NCBI RefSeq assembly: GCF_032108445.1
Contig: NZ_CP134876.1
Span: 3,038,001-3,102,000 of the forward strand
DNA from: Micromonospora halotolerans
GTDB lineage: Bacteria > Actinomycetota > Actinomycetes > Mycobacteriales > Micromonosporaceae
DNA length: 64,000 nucleotides
Reading direction: 5' to 3'
The position numbers and the translations under genes are program-made. This document shows positions 8,460 to 16,916 of this stretch, piece by piece. How positions within the stretch are numbered: position 1 is the first letter of the stretch; every line of letters starts with the position of its first letter. The notes beneath the pieces are model-generated. The model saw only the letters and a list, made by a program, of their open reading frames with translations, ran no database searches and was not told the DNA's origin.

Positions 8460-10283
8460 GTGACCGACGGCGACGAGCAGCCCGCCGGGGCGACGGCGAG
8501 CGGCGGCGACCAGCCCGCCGGGGCAGCGGCGAGCAGCGCCAACCAGCCCGCCGAGCAGCCCGCCGAGCAGCCCGCCGGGCCCGCGGCGAGCGGCGCCGAG
8601 CAGCCCGCCGGGCCCGCGGCGAGCGGCGCCGAGCAGCCCGCCGGGCCCGCGGCGAGCGGCGCCGAGCAGCCCGCCGGGCCCGCGGCGAGCGGCGCCGAGC
8701 AGCCCGCCGGGCCCGCGGCGAGCGGCGCCGAGCAGCCCGCCGGGCCCGCGGCGAGCGGCGCCGAGCAGCCCGCCGGGCCCGCGGCGAGCGGCGCCGAGCA
8801 GCCCGGCGAGCAGCCCGGCGGTCAGCCCGCCGGGCCGGCGGCGAGCGGCGACGAGCAGCCGGCCACCGCGTCGCGCGACGGCGACAGGTCGGCGGATCGG
8901 ACGACCGCGGTCGAGGCCGGCGTCGCCGCCCCGGTGGCCGGGACGCGCCCGGCCGGTCACCTGCCCACGGCGGCCGGCGTACCCCCGCTCGTCGCCCCTC
9001 AGGGACCGCCGCCGGACGGTGCGATGCAGCGTCCGGCAAGGCGGCGGTGGCGGCTCTGGGCCGCCGTCGGGCTCGTTCTCGTGCTGGTGGCGTGTGGTGT
9101 TCCCGGCGTACTCCTGCTCGGGCTGGTGCGCGACGCGGCCGGACGGCCGGCGGCGGAGCGGAGTGACCGGGGCACGGCGGCCGAGCGGCGTCTGGGCGAC
9201 CGGATGGTGGCCCAGCTCGACCGGCAGGCCGCGGCGCTGCTCGACGGTGACCGGGCCGGCTTCCTCGCCGTCGCCGAGCCCGCCGCCCGGCCCGCGCTCA
9301 CCCGGCGGTACGCGGCGCTGCGCGCGCTGCGGGTCACCGCCTGGCGGCCGGCGGCGGAGGGGGTGCCGGTGGCGGTGGACGGGCGGCCGGGGGAGTGGCG
9401 GCTGGCGGTGACCGTCGGCTACTGCTTCGTGGTGCCGGGCTGCACGCCGGGCAGCGTCGGGCTGGGCACCCGGTGGCGGGTCGCGGGCGACGGGGAGCCG
9501 CGGCTGACCGGGGTCGAGGAGTCCCGGGCGACGCCGGCCGGCGCGCGGCCCTGGGAGGTCAGCGACCTGGCCGTGGCGGTCGGGAAGCGGGCCGTGGTCG
9601 CCACCACCCCGGCGCTGCGGGGCAAGCTGCCCGGCCTGCTCGCCCAGGCCGAGGCCGCCGCGCAGGTCGCCGACCTGTACGCGGTGGCCGGCCCGCCGCC
9701 CGACCGCTATCTCGTCTACTACGCCGGGCGGGCCGAGTGGCAGCGCTGGTACGGCGGCGGCCGCCCGAAGTGGACCGCCGGGTACGCGGTCGGCGTCGGC
9801 GGCGGGCACCACGACGTCGTGCTCAACGCGCAGAGCCTGACCCCGGCCGGTGTCGACGACCTGCTGCGGCACGAGCTGACCCATGCCGCGTCGCTGCCGG
9901 ACCGGGGCTACGCGGACCGGTCGAACTGGTGGCTGGTGGAGGGGTTGGCCGAGTACGCGGGCGCGGACGGCCAGCCGGTGGACCGCTACGAGGGCCTGGC
10001 CGAGGTGCGCGAGCTCGTCCGGGGCGGGTGGAACGGCCGGCTCGACGCGCTGGCCCCGGCCGACGACGCGGCCGACGACCGGGTGGGCGGGGCCTACGGC
10101 ATCGGTTACCTGGCCGTGCGCCACCTGGTCGACCGGTACGGGGAGCAGCGGGTGCTGGACTTCTTCCGGGCCGTGGTGCACGAGCGGCGGCCGGTGACCG
10201 CGGCCGCCGACGAGGTGTTCGGTGACCCCTGGCCGGCGCTGCACGACGACTGCGTCGCCTACGTCCGGGCGGCCGCCGGCTGA
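8460..10283 (+). CDS. Membrane-anchored HExxH metallopeptidase-like protein with N-terminal repeats
   Basis: A 607-residue protein in three parts. Residues 1-190 are low complexity, with seven identical 11-residue repeats (PAGPAASGAEQ). A single membrane helix follows at about 197-222. The outer part contains a zinc gluzincin motif, HELTH at 471-475, with E494 or E498 in VEGLAEYAG as the likely third ligand, fitting the peptidase MA-like group. The repeats would face the cytoplasm. GTG 8460 is chosen because TACCCT (8448-8453) sits 6 nt upstream; ATG 8409 in the same frame is possible. It is not obviously co-transcribed with the next gene, whose own -10 (TAGCAT) is at 10309-10314. The substrate is unknown. 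Confidence 0.82.
   Translation: MTDGDEQPAGATASGGDQPAGAAASSANQPAEQPAEQPAGPAASGAEQPAGPAASGAEQPAGPAASGAEQPAGPAASGAEQPAGPAASGAEQPAGPAASGAEQPAGPAASGAEQPGEQPGGQPAGPAASGDEQPATASRDGDRSADRTTAVEAGVAAPVAGTRPAGHLPTAAGVPPLVAPQGPPPDGAMQRPARRRWRLWAAVGLVLVLVACGVPGVLLLGLVRDAAGRPAAERSDRGTAAERRLGDRMVAQLDRQAAALLDGDRAGFLAVAEPAARPALTRRYAALRALRVTAWRPAAEGVPVAVDGRPGEWRLAVTVGYCFVVPGCTPGSVGLGTRWRVAGDGEPRLTGVEESRATPAGARPWEVSDLAVAVGKRAVVATTPALRGKLPGLLAQAEAAAQVADLYAVAGPPPDRYLVYYAGRAEWQRWYGGGRPKWTAGYAVGVGGGHHDVVLNAQSLTPAGVDDLLRHELTHAASLPDRGYADRSNWWLVEGLAEYAGADGQPVDRYEGLAEVRELVRGGWNGRLDALAPADDAADDRVGGAYGIGYLAVRHLVDRYGEQRVLDFFRAVVHERRPVTAAADEVFGDPWPALHDDCVAYVRAAAG
8577..8807 (+). repeat. Seven perfect 33-bp tandem repeats inside the metallopeptidase gene
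   Basis: Seven identical 33-bp units start at 8577, 8610, 8643, 8676, 8709, 8742 and 8775. Partial and diverged copies flank them (about 8472-8576 and 8808-8868). The unit length is a multiple of three, so copy-number changes keep the frame. Identity at DNA level points to recent expansion. The repeats also create a long open frame on the opposite strand, which is not taken as a gene. Confidence 0.93.
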
Positions 10284-10320
10284 GACGTCGATGCTGGTCG
10301 ACGGGTCGTAGCATGGCCGG

Positions 10321-11706
10321 GTGGCCCGCACCCCCTCGCCGCGGCTGCCCGCGGCCCGCCGCCCGCGCCTCCTCGTCGCCCTGCTCGCCGTCGTCGCGCT
10401 GACCGGCACCACGGCCGCCTCGTGCGGCGACGACCCGCCCGCCGTCACGGTGGCCGAGGCGGGCCGCACCCCGGTGGCCGAGGTGATCGACGCGCCGGCC
10501 ACGGTGACCGCCCGGGCCGCCGCCACCCTCACCGCCCCGGCCGACGGCACCCTGGCCAGCCTGCGCGTCCAGCCCGGCCAGCGGGTCGCCCGGGGGCAGG
10601 TGCTCGCCGTGATCGACTCGCCGTCCGCGCAGGACCGGCTCAAGCAGGCCCGTGAGGCGCTCCGGGCCGCGAAGCGGGCCGGCCGGGGCGTCGGCGCCGG
10701 TGACCTGGGCGGGAGCCGGCGGGACACCGACCGGGCCGCCGACGAGGCGTTCGCCGCCGCCCGCAAGGCCGCCGGGAAGATCGGCGATCCGCAGCTGCGG
10801 TCCGCGCTGCTGCTCCAGGTCGATTCGGCGCAGCAGCAGTACGCGTCGGCCGCCCGCGCCGCCGACCGGGCGGTCAACGCCGTGCAGCGCGGGGTGGCCG
10901 GGCTGAACAGCGCCGTCGGCGCGCTGTCGACCGCGCAGCGCCTGCAGGCCCAGCAGGCGTACGACCTGGCGAAGGCGACGGTGGACGCGCTGACCCTGCG
11001 CGCCCCGGTCGCCGGGGTGGTGCAGCCGGGCGGGACCCGGGCGGCCACCCCGACCGACCTCGGCGGGCTGCTCGGCGCGGCCGGGGGCGGGGTGCCCGGC
11101 CTCGACCCGTCGGCCCTGGGTGCGGCCGGGCAGGGCGGCCCGCCGGCCGGGGTGGACGACGCGGTGCCGGCCGGTGGTCGGGTGACCGCCGGCACGCCGG
11201 TGCTGACCGTGGTGGACACCGGGCAGTTGGGCCTGCTCGCCGAGGTGGACGAGACCGACGTGCTGCTGGTCCGGGCCGGGTTGACCGCCTCGGTCGAGCT
11301 GGACGCGGTGACCGGCGCGACGTACGACGCCACGGTCCGCTCGGTGGACGTGCTGCCGACCAGCTCGGCCCGGGGCGGGGTCACCTACCGGGTCCGGCTC
11401 GGGCTCGGCGCCGGGCGGCTCGGCGAGGGGGAGTCGGCGCCGGCGCCCCGCCCGGGCATGAACGCCGTGGTCCACCTCCGGGTGCGCGAGGCGACCGACG
11501 CGGTGACCGTGCCCGCCTCGGCGGTCTTCTCCGCCGACGGGCGGGACGCGGTCTGGCTGCTGCGGGACGGGAAGGCCGACCAGGTGCCGGTGACGGTGGG
11601 CGTGCAGGGCCAGGACCTGGTGCAGATCGTCAGCGGGGTGAACGCCGGCGACCGGATCGTGGTGCGCGGCGCCGACCAGGTCCACGACGGCCAGGAACTC
11701 CGGTGA
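10321..11706 (+). CDS. HlyD/MacA-type efflux adaptor subunit
   Basis: Membrane fusion/adaptor protein of a MacAB-like ABC export system, 461 residues. An N-terminal hydrophobic segment ends in AASC (possible lipobox). A lipoyl half-motif follows (APADGTLASLRVQPGQRVARGQVLAVIDSP, about 77-106), then an Ala-rich coiled-coil hairpin (about 107-215), the second lipoyl half (LRAPVAGVVQPGG), a beta-barrel part and a MacA-like C-terminal domain. A Gly/Pro-rich insertion sits between the lipoyl half and the barrel. TAGCAT at 10309-10314 lies 6 nt before the GTG. The stop overlaps the ATPase start by 4 nt, giving an adaptor-ATPase-permease operon. Exported substrate unknown. Confidence 0.88.
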   Translation: MARTPSPRLPAARRPRLLVALLAVVALTGTTAASCGDDPPAVTVAEAGRTPVAEVIDAPATVTARAAATLTAPADGTLASLRVQPGQRVARGQVLAVIDSPSAQDRLKQAREALRAAKRAGRGVGAGDLGGSRRDTDRAADEAFAAARKAAGKIGDPQLRSALLLQVDSAQQQYASAARAADRAVNAVQRGVAGLNSAVGALSTAQRLQAQQAYDLAKATVDALTLRAPVAGVVQPGGTRAATPTDLGGLLGAAGGGVPGLDPSALGAAGQGGPPAGVDDAVPAGGRVTAGTPVLTVVDTGQLGLLAEVDETDVLLVRAGLTASVELDAVTGATYDATVRSVDVLPTSSARGGVTYRVRLGLGAGRLGEGESAPAPRPGMNAVVHLRVREATDAVTVPASAVFSADGRDAVWLLRDGKADQVPVTVGVQGQDLVQIVSGVNAGDRIVVRGADQVHDGQELR

Positions 11707-12575
11707 GCGTCGCCGCGATCGAGGCGGTCGACGTGTCCCGGACGTACGAGCTGGACGGGGTGTCGGTGCCCGCGCTGCGCGGGGTGTCGCTCACCATCGG
11801 GCAGGGCGAGTACGTGGCGGTGATCGGTCCCTCCGGCTCGGGCAAGTCCACCCTCATGCACCTGCTCGGCGGGCTGGACCGCCCGACCGGCGGCCGGCTG
11901 GTGATCGGTGGCCGGGACGTGGCCACCCTGACCGCGCCGGAGCTGGCGACGCTGCGCAACGAGACCATCGGCTTCGTGTTCCAGGCGTTCCACCTGCTGC
12001 CCCGGACGTCCGCGGTGGACAACGTGGCGCTGCCCCTGGTCTACCGGGGCGTCGGGGCGCGGCAGCGGCGGGAACGGGCCGCGGCGATGCTCGGCCGGGT
12101 CGGGCTGGGGCACCGGCTGGGCCACCGCCCCAACCAGCTCTCCGGCGGCGAGCAGCAGCGGGTGGCGATCGCCCGGGCCCTGGTCACCGATCCGACGGTG
12201 CTGCTCGCCGACGAGCCCACCGGCAACCTGGACAGTGCCACCGGCGAGGCGGTGCTGGAGCTGCTGGAACAGCTCAACGCCGAGTCCGGCGTGGCCCTCG
12301 TGATGGTGACCCACGACCCGGAGGTGGCGGCCCGGGCCCGCCGGCGGATCGCCGTCCGGGACGGGCTCATCCGCTCCGACACCGTTCATGATCGACCGCT
12401 GTTCGGCGGCGACGGTCGACCTGAGACACTGGACGCCGCTCCCAGCGCGGAGCCCCGGTCCGCGTCCGGAAGCGGCCCGGGGCACCCGTCCGGTGGCTCC
12501 GGTGGCGCCACCGGAGCCACCGGACGCCTTCCGCGTGCTGGCGGCACCGGCGGCGAACGCGGGGGTGCCGGGTGA
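11703..12575 (+). CDS. ABC transporter ATP-binding protein, MacB/LolD type
   Basis: A 290-residue ATPase that powers the permease encoded next. Walker A is GPSGSGKST at 42-50, the Q-loop is [10 protein letters not shown], the signature is [15 protein letters not shown], Walker B is [13 protein letters not shown] and the switch His is in MVTHD. The catalytic domain ends near residue 225; a further 60 or so residues form a Gly/Ser/Pro-rich tail not seen in typical LolD/MacB ATPases. The DNA of this tail contains a 40-bp perfect palindrome (12487-12526). The gene overlaps its neighbours by 4 nt on both sides. Confidence 0.93.
   Translation: MSVAAIEAVDVSRTYELDGVSVPALRGVSLTIGQGEYVAVIGPSGSGKSTLMHLLGGLDRPTGGRLVIGGRDVATLTAPELATLRNETIGFVFQAFHLLPRTSAVDNVALPLVYRGVGARQRRERAAAMLGRVGLGHRLGHRPNQLSGGEQQRVAIARALVTDPTVLLADEPTGNLDSATGEAVLELLEQLNAESGVALVMVTHDPEVAARARRRIAVRDGLIRSDTVHDRPLFGGDGRPETLDAAPSAEPRSASGSGPGHPSGGSGGATGATGRLPRAGGTGGERGGAG
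12487..12526. repeat. 40-bp perfect palindrome in the 3' part of the ABC ATPase gene
   Basis: Two 20-bp arms, 12487-12506 and 12507-12526, are exact reverse complements with no spacer between them (centre GGC|GCC). The arms begin CGTCCGGTGG and are read in frame as a Ser/Gly/Ala/Thr-rich tail. In RNA this would form a strong hairpin just before the permease start at 12572. No flanking direct repeats were seen. Confidence 0.9.
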
Positions 12576-13756
12576 GGGTCGCCGAGGCCTGGCGGGTGGC
12601 GCTGGACGCGTTGCGGGCCAACCGCATGCGCAGCGCGCTGACCATGCTCGGCGTGATCATCGGGGTCGCCTCGGTGGTGCTCCTGGTGGCCATCGGCACC
12701 GGGACGAAGCAGAAGGTCGAACAGCAGGTCGAGGGGCTCGGCTCGAACCTGCTCCTCGTGGTGCCCGGCAAGCTCGACGTCGGCACCGCGCCGGTGGTCT
12801 CGCCGCTGGACCTCAAGGACGTGGACGCCGTCTCGCGGGTTGTCGGCGACCCGGGCCGGGTGGCCGTCACCATCGCCTCCGGCGCGACCGCCCGGGCCGG
12901 CACCCGGTCCGACTTCACCACCGTCCAGGGGGTGCTGGAGACCACGCCCGCGGTCTTCACCCGCTCGCTGGCCCGCGGCCGCTACCTGACCGGCGCGGAC
13001 GTGGACACCAGCCGCCGGGTGGCGGTGCTCGGCGCGTCCGTGGCGCGGGCGCTCTTTCCCGACCGGGACCCGCTCGGTCAGCAGGTCACCCTGGCCGGGG
13101 TCCGGTTCCGGGTGATCGGTGTGTTCACCCCGCTGGGCCAGAGTCTCGGCGTGGACCGGGACGACGAGGTGCACATCCCGGTGACCGCGGCGCAGCGGCT
13201 CTGGGGCACCCAGCGGATCGACGGCATCGCCGTCAAGGCGCCCGACCGGGAGCGGATCGACCAGCTCGGCGAGCGGATCGTCGCGGAGCTGTCCCGCCGG
13301 CACCCCGACACCGAGTTCAGCGCGGTGACCCAGCAGCAGATCCTCGGCGTGCTCGGCGACATCCTCGGCGTGCTGACCGGGGTGCTGGCCGCCATCGCCG
13401 GCATCTCGCTGCTGGTCGGCGGCGTCGGCGTCTCCAACATCATGCTGGTCTCGGTGCGCGAGCGGACCCGCGAGATCGGCCTGCGCAAGGCGGTCGGCGC
13501 GCGGCCCCGGGACATCGGCGTGCAGTTCCTGCTGGAGGCGGTGCTGCTCACCTCGATCGGGGGGCTGACCGGGATGGCGCTCGGGGTGGGCACCGCGCTG
13601 CTGGTGGACGCGGTCTCGCCGATCCCGGCGGCCATCACCTGGTGGTCGCTGGCGCTCGCCTTCGGGGTCTCGGCGGCCATCGGCATCGTCTTCGGGGTGG
13701 TGCCCGCCCAGCGCGCCGGCCGGCTCGATCCCGTGGTGGCGCTGCGCGCCGAGTGA
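12572..13756 (+). CDS. ABC transporter permease, MacB/FtsX type
   Basis: A 394-residue permease. A first membrane helix at about 19-44 (MRSALTMLGVIIGVASVVLLVAIG) is followed by a MacB-type extracellular domain to about residue 265 and three further helices in the FtsX domain: ILGVLTGVLAAIAGISLLVGGVGVSNIML, then LLEAVLLTSIGGLTGMALGVG, then WWSLALAFGVSAAIGIVFGVV. The short motif VSVRERTREIGLRKAVGA is typical of FtsX/MacB proteins. GTG at 12572 overlaps the ATPase stop. Together with the adaptor it should form a tripartite-like exporter for a peptide, lipid or antibiotic. Confidence 0.93.
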   Translation: MRVAEAWRVALDALRANRMRSALTMLGVIIGVASVVLLVAIGTGTKQKVEQQVEGLGSNLLLVVPGKLDVGTAPVVSPLDLKDVDAVSRVVGDPGRVAVTIASGATARAGTRSDFTTVQGVLETTPAVFTRSLARGRYLTGADVDTSRRVAVLGASVARALFPDRDPLGQQVTLAGVRFRVIGVFTPLGQSLGVDRDDEVHIPVTAAQRLWGTQRIDGIAVKAPDRERIDQLGERIVAELSRRHPDTEFSAVTQQQILGVLGDILGVLTGVLAAIAGISLLVGGVGVSNIMLVSVRERTREIGLRKAVGARPRDIGVQFLLEAVLLTSIGGLTGMALGVGTALLVDAVSPIPAAITWWSLALAFGVSAAIGIVFGVVPAQRAGRLDPVVALRAE

Positions 13757-13984
13757 CGTCCCGGGCCACGAGGCGGGCTCCGGTAACGGGACAGGCCACC
13801 CGTCCGGGCGAAAAACGCCAGCTCACCGCGGGGTGAACGGGGAGTCATCCATGATCAAAGGGAGGAAGGGATCGCGCCGGTCACAGCCGTCCCGCTACCG
13901 TACTGGTAACACGCGCGTCGCTCGTCGTGGCGGGAGCAACCTGCCCGGCGGCACGCGCCGGGCATGGGAATGGGTCGGTGAGCC

Positions 13985-14194
13985 ATGGCCGGGTCGCAGT
14001 CCGACGCTCGACTGTCGGATGTCAGGTTCCTGACCGTCGCCGAGGTGGCGACGGTCATGCGGGTGTCGAAGATGACGGTCTACCGTCTCGTGCACAGCGG
14101 TGAGCTGACCGCGGTGCGGGTCGGTCGGTCGTTCCGGGTGCCCGAGCACGCCGTGCACGAATACCTCCGGGGCGCCTTCCAGGAGACCGCCTGA
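13985..14194 (+). CDS. Small HTH (excisionase/MerR-like) DNA-binding protein, Rv0500A-like
   Basis: A 69-residue protein consisting of a single winged HTH of the excisionase type: FLTVAEVATVMRVSKMTVYRLVHSGELTAVRVGRSFRVPEHAVHEYL. It is immediately upstream of the bS22 gene, as in mycobacteria (Rv0500A-Rv0500B, from memory). Despite the family name nothing mobile is nearby, so a housekeeping regulator is more likely than an excisionase. ATG 13985 is preceded by a GGTGAGCC sequence. The target is unknown. Upstream (13757-13984) there is no gene; proC, which occupies this place in mycobacteria, is missing. Confidence 0.88.
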   Translation: MAGSQSDARLSDVRFLTVAEVATVMRVSKMTVYRLVHSGELTAVRVGRSFRVPEHAVHEYLRGAFQETA

Positions 14195-14413
14195 CACGTC
14201 GCCGGCCAGCCGGCGAGTGCGACGTAACGGGCATCGACGGGGGCGCGTTGGTCCTGCTGACGCACTCCGGCTACCCTGGACCCCGACCGTGACCGTTCTC
14301 TGGTGTGCCCTGCCCACCACGCTGGTCCGGTCCGTTGTCCGCAAGCGGTCACCGACACCACCCCCTGTGGTGTTTACCGGTCCGCCCCGCACGTTGCATC
14401 GAAAGGCTGTCGT

Positions 14414-14515
14414 ATGGGCTCGGTGGTCAAGAAGCGCCGCAAGCGCATGGCTAAGAAGAAGCACCGCAAGCTGCTGCGCAAGACCCGCGTCCAGCGTCGC
14501 CGTCTCGGCAAGTGA
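14414..14515 (+). CDS. 30S ribosomal protein bS22 (AURKAIP1/COX24-domain)
   Basis: A 33-residue, extremely basic protein starting [19 protein letters not shown] and ending RVQRRRLGK; 18 of 33 residues are Lys or Arg. This is the short actinobacterial ribosomal protein seen in mycobacterial ribosome structures near the decoding centre (named bS22), a relative of the mitochondrial AURKAIP1/COX24 domain. The ATG at 14414 is preceded by GAAAGG (14401-14406). The frame is open upstream to 14303, but that extension is not conserved in character. It is probably highly expressed. Confidence 0.95.
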   Translation: MGSVVKKRRKRMAKKKHRKLLRKTRVQRRRLGK

Positions 14516-14635
14516 CCGGGGCCGGGCTTTGACCCGGCACCCGGCACCACTTGCCTTCTGTCGACCCCCGGAGGCTCAGGTGATCAGGCCGCGGACGTCC
14601 CGGCTCGATCCCACCTGCCGGCCAAGGCGCACGGC

Positions 14636-15709
14636 ATGACCCCCGGTGGCACCTCAGGTGCTCCGGGGGTCGTCGTCGTGACCGGGGTCGGCCGCTATCT
14701 CGGCGCGCACGTTGCCGCCCGGCTCGCCGCCGACCCGCGCATCGACCGCGTCATCGGGGTCGATCCGGCCAGCCCCAATCCCGAACTCGCCGACCTGCTG
14801 TCCGGGGTCGAGCGGGTCCGCCTCGACCTCGACTCGCTCGGCGGCCTCCTGGTCGACCTCGACGTCGACGCCGTGGTGCACCTGGCGCTGGTCACCGCCC
14901 CCGACCCCCAGCAGGGCGGCCGGGCGGCCATGAAGGAACAGAACGTCATCGGCACCATGCAGCTCCTCGCCGCCTGCCAGCGGGCGCCCCGGCTGCGCAA
15001 GCTCGTGGTCCGCTCGTCCACCGCCGCGTACGGGGTGTCGTTCCGGGATCCGGCCGTCTTCACCGAGGAGACCGAGCCGCGCGAGGTGCCGCGCGGCGGT
15101 TTCGGCCGCGACATCCTCGACATCGAGGGGTACGTCCGCGGGTTCCGCCGCCGCCGGCCCGACGTGACCGCGACCGTGCTGCGCTTCGCGCCGTTCATCG
15201 GCTCGACCGCCGACACCACCCTCACCCGGTACTTCGCCCAGCCGGTGGTGCCCACCGTCTTCGGCCGCGACCCACGGTTGCAGTTCGTCCACTTCGACGA
15301 CGCCCTGGAGGTGCTGCACCGGTCGGTCGCCGAGGAGCACGCCGGGACCTACAACGTCGCCGGGCCGGGCGTGCTCTCGCTGTCCCAGGCCATCCGCCGC
15401 TCCGGCCGGGTGGCCGTGCCGGTGCTGGAGCCGGGCCTCGCCGGGGTGGCCGCGATCGCCCGCAGCATGGGCTTCGGCCGCTACGGGCTGGACCAGGTCG
15501 ACCTTTTCGTGCACGGTCGGGTGGTGGACACCACGAGGCTGGAGCGCGAGTACGGTTTCACGCCCCGCTCGACGGCGGCCGCCTTCGACGACTTCATCCG
15601 CGCGCACCACGGCGGCGTGGTGGTGACCCGGGACCAGCTGGCCACGGCCGAGCAGTTGGTGCTGGAGGGCATCCGGCAGGTCCGGGCGGCCGTGCGGGAG
15701 CGCTCGTGA
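14636..15709 (+). CDS. NAD-dependent epimerase/dehydratase family protein (GalE2-like)
   Basis: A 357-residue extended SDR. The nucleotide loop is TGVGRYLGAHVA (GxGxxxG form) at about 16-27, followed by the acidic IGVDPAS after strand 2. The catalytic YxxxK is not evident: the expected position reads IEGYVRGFRRR and the earlier SSTAAYGVSF has no Lys at +4. It may therefore bind a nucleotide sugar or NAD without normal epimerase chemistry. It corresponds in position to Rv0501 (named galE2). Its stop overlaps the acyltransferase start by 4 nt, so the two are coupled. Confidence 0.87.
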   Translation: MTPGGTSGAPGVVVVTGVGRYLGAHVAARLAADPRIDRVIGVDPASPNPELADLLSGVERVRLDLDSLGGLLVDLDVDAVVHLALVTAPDPQQGGRAAMKEQNVIGTMQLLAACQRAPRLRKLVVRSSTAAYGVSFRDPAVFTEETEPREVPRGGFGRDILDIEGYVRGFRRRRPDVTATVLRFAPFIGSTADTTLTRYFAQPVVPTVFGRDPRLQFVHFDDALEVLHRSVAEEHAGTYNVAGPGVLSLSQAIRRSGRVAVPVLEPGLAGVAAIARSMGFGRYGLDQVDLFVHGRVVDTTRLEREYGFTPRSTAAAFDDFIRAHHGGVVVTRDQLATAEQLVLEGIRQVRAAVRERS

Positions 15710-16896
15710 GCGGGGCCGAGGAGCGGGGCGACGCCCGCTACGACGTACCGCTGACCGTGCCCCGGCCGGACGCGGAGCCGGCGCGGCGCAACGGGCACCG
15801 GCGGGCCGCGGCGGCCGCCGCCGAGCCGACGATGAAGGCGGCGCCGGCGGCCGGCGACGAGCCGGACACCTCCACCGACGAGCCGGCGCCGGCCCCGCGG
15901 ACGGGCGACGCCGCCCCGGAGAAGCCCGTCGCGAAGAAGGCCATGGCGAGGAAGGCCGTCGCGAAGAAGGCCGTCGCCGGGAAGCCGGCGGGCAGGCCCG
16001 AACGGGAGGCGGGAGACCCGACTCCACCCGGGCCGGCGGTGGCGGACCGGCCGGGGGACCACTGGGACCGGAAGGTCGCCAAGGGGCTGGCGTTCCTGCG
16101 GCGGCGGCTGGCCGGCGACTACGAAGTGGACGAGTTCGGCTTCGACCCCGACCTGACCGACACCGTCTTCCATCCGCTGGTGCGGCTGCTCTACCGCGAC
16201 TGGTTCCGCACCGAGGTCGGCGGCGTCGAGCACGTGCCCGCCGAGGGGGCCGGCCTGGTGGTCGGCAACCACTCCGGCACGGTGGCGCTGGACGCGCTGG
16301 TGCTCGCCACCGCGCTGCACGACCGGCACCCGGCACGCCGCTACCTGCGGCTGCTCGGCGCCGACCTGGTCTTCCGGATGCCGGTGGTCTCCGAGATCGC
16401 CCGCAAGACCGGCGGCACGGTGGCCTGCAACCCCGACGCGGAACGGCTGCTCGGCAACGGCGAGCTGGTCGGCGTCTTTCCCGAGGGCTTCAAGGGGGTC
16501 GGCAAGCTCTACTCCGACCGCTACAAGCTCCAGCGCTTCGGCCGGGGCGGGTTCGTCTCGGCGGCGCTGCGCACCGGCACGCCGATCGTGCCGGTGGCGA
16601 TCGTCGGCGGCGAGGAGATCTATCCGATGCTCGCCGACATCAAGCCGCTGGCCCGGCTGCTCAAGCTGCCCTACTTCCCGGTCACGCCGACCTTCCCCTG
16701 GCTGGGGCCGCTGGGCATGGTGCCGCTGCCGAGCAAGTGGTTGATCGAGTTCTGCCCGCCGATCCCGACCGCGCACCTGCGCGACTCGGCCGACGACCCA
16801 CTGGTCGTGTTCAACCTCGCCGACCAGGTGCGGGAGACCATCCAGCAGACCCTGCACCGGCTGCTCGAACGCCGCCCGGACCCGTTCGGCCCCTGA
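15706..16896 (+). CDS. Lysophospholipid acyltransferase-like protein with basic N-terminal tail
   Basis: A 396-residue membrane-associated acyltransferase. Residues 1-115 are disordered and rich in Ala, Pro and Lys, with histone-H1-like repeats (VAKKAMARKAVAKKAVAGK). The catalytic domain follows: VVGNHSGTVALD holds the His-Asp pair with wider spacing than the usual HX4D, and VFPEGFKGVGK holds the FPEG substrate motif. It matches Rv0502 by position. A role in phospholipid or acylglycerol synthesis is likely; the acyl acceptor is unknown. GTG 15706 overlaps the epimerase-like gene by 4 nt. Confidence 0.88.
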   Translation: MSGAEERGDARYDVPLTVPRPDAEPARRNGHRRAAAAAAEPTMKAAPAAGDEPDTSTDEPAPAPRTGDAAPEKPVAKKAMARKAVAKKAVAGKPAGRPEREAGDPTPPGPAVADRPGDHWDRKVAKGLAFLRRRLAGDYEVDEFGFDPDLTDTVFHPLVRLLYRDWFRTEVGGVEHVPAEGAGLVVGNHSGTVALDALVLATALHDRHPARRYLRLLGADLVFRMPVVSEIARKTGGTVACNPDAERLLGNGELVGVFPEGFKGVGKLYSDRYKLQRFGRGGFVSAALRTGTPIVPVAIVGGEEIYPMLADIKPLARLLKLPYFPVTPTFPWLGPLGMVPLPSKWLIEFCPPIPTAHLRDSADDPLVVFNLADQVRETIQQTLHRLLERRPDPFGP

Positions 16897-16916
16897 GCCG
16901 CGAGCCGGGGCGGGCG

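Noticed and set aside
8577..8807. Possible CRISPR-like array
   Set aside because: The 33-bp units are contiguous without spacers and in frame with a coding sequence, so this is a tandem protein repeat.
8265..11384. A 1039-codon open frame on the minus strand
   Set aside because: It runs antisense to the repeat-bearing metallopeptidase and the efflux adaptor, has Arg/Gly/Pro-dominated composition and no motifs; it results from high GC and the repeats.
13896..13908. TACC-GTACT-GGTA inverted repeat before the small HTH gene
   Set aside because: Four-bp arms are too weak to call an operator.
13985..14194. Excisionase marking an integrated element
   Set aside because: No integrase, attachment repeats or phage genes are nearby, and the gene belongs to a conserved core neighbourhood.
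14521..14538. Terminator after the bS22 gene (GCCGGG-CTTTGA-CCCGGC)
   Set aside because: The stem is only 6 bp, short for this GC content, and may be chance.
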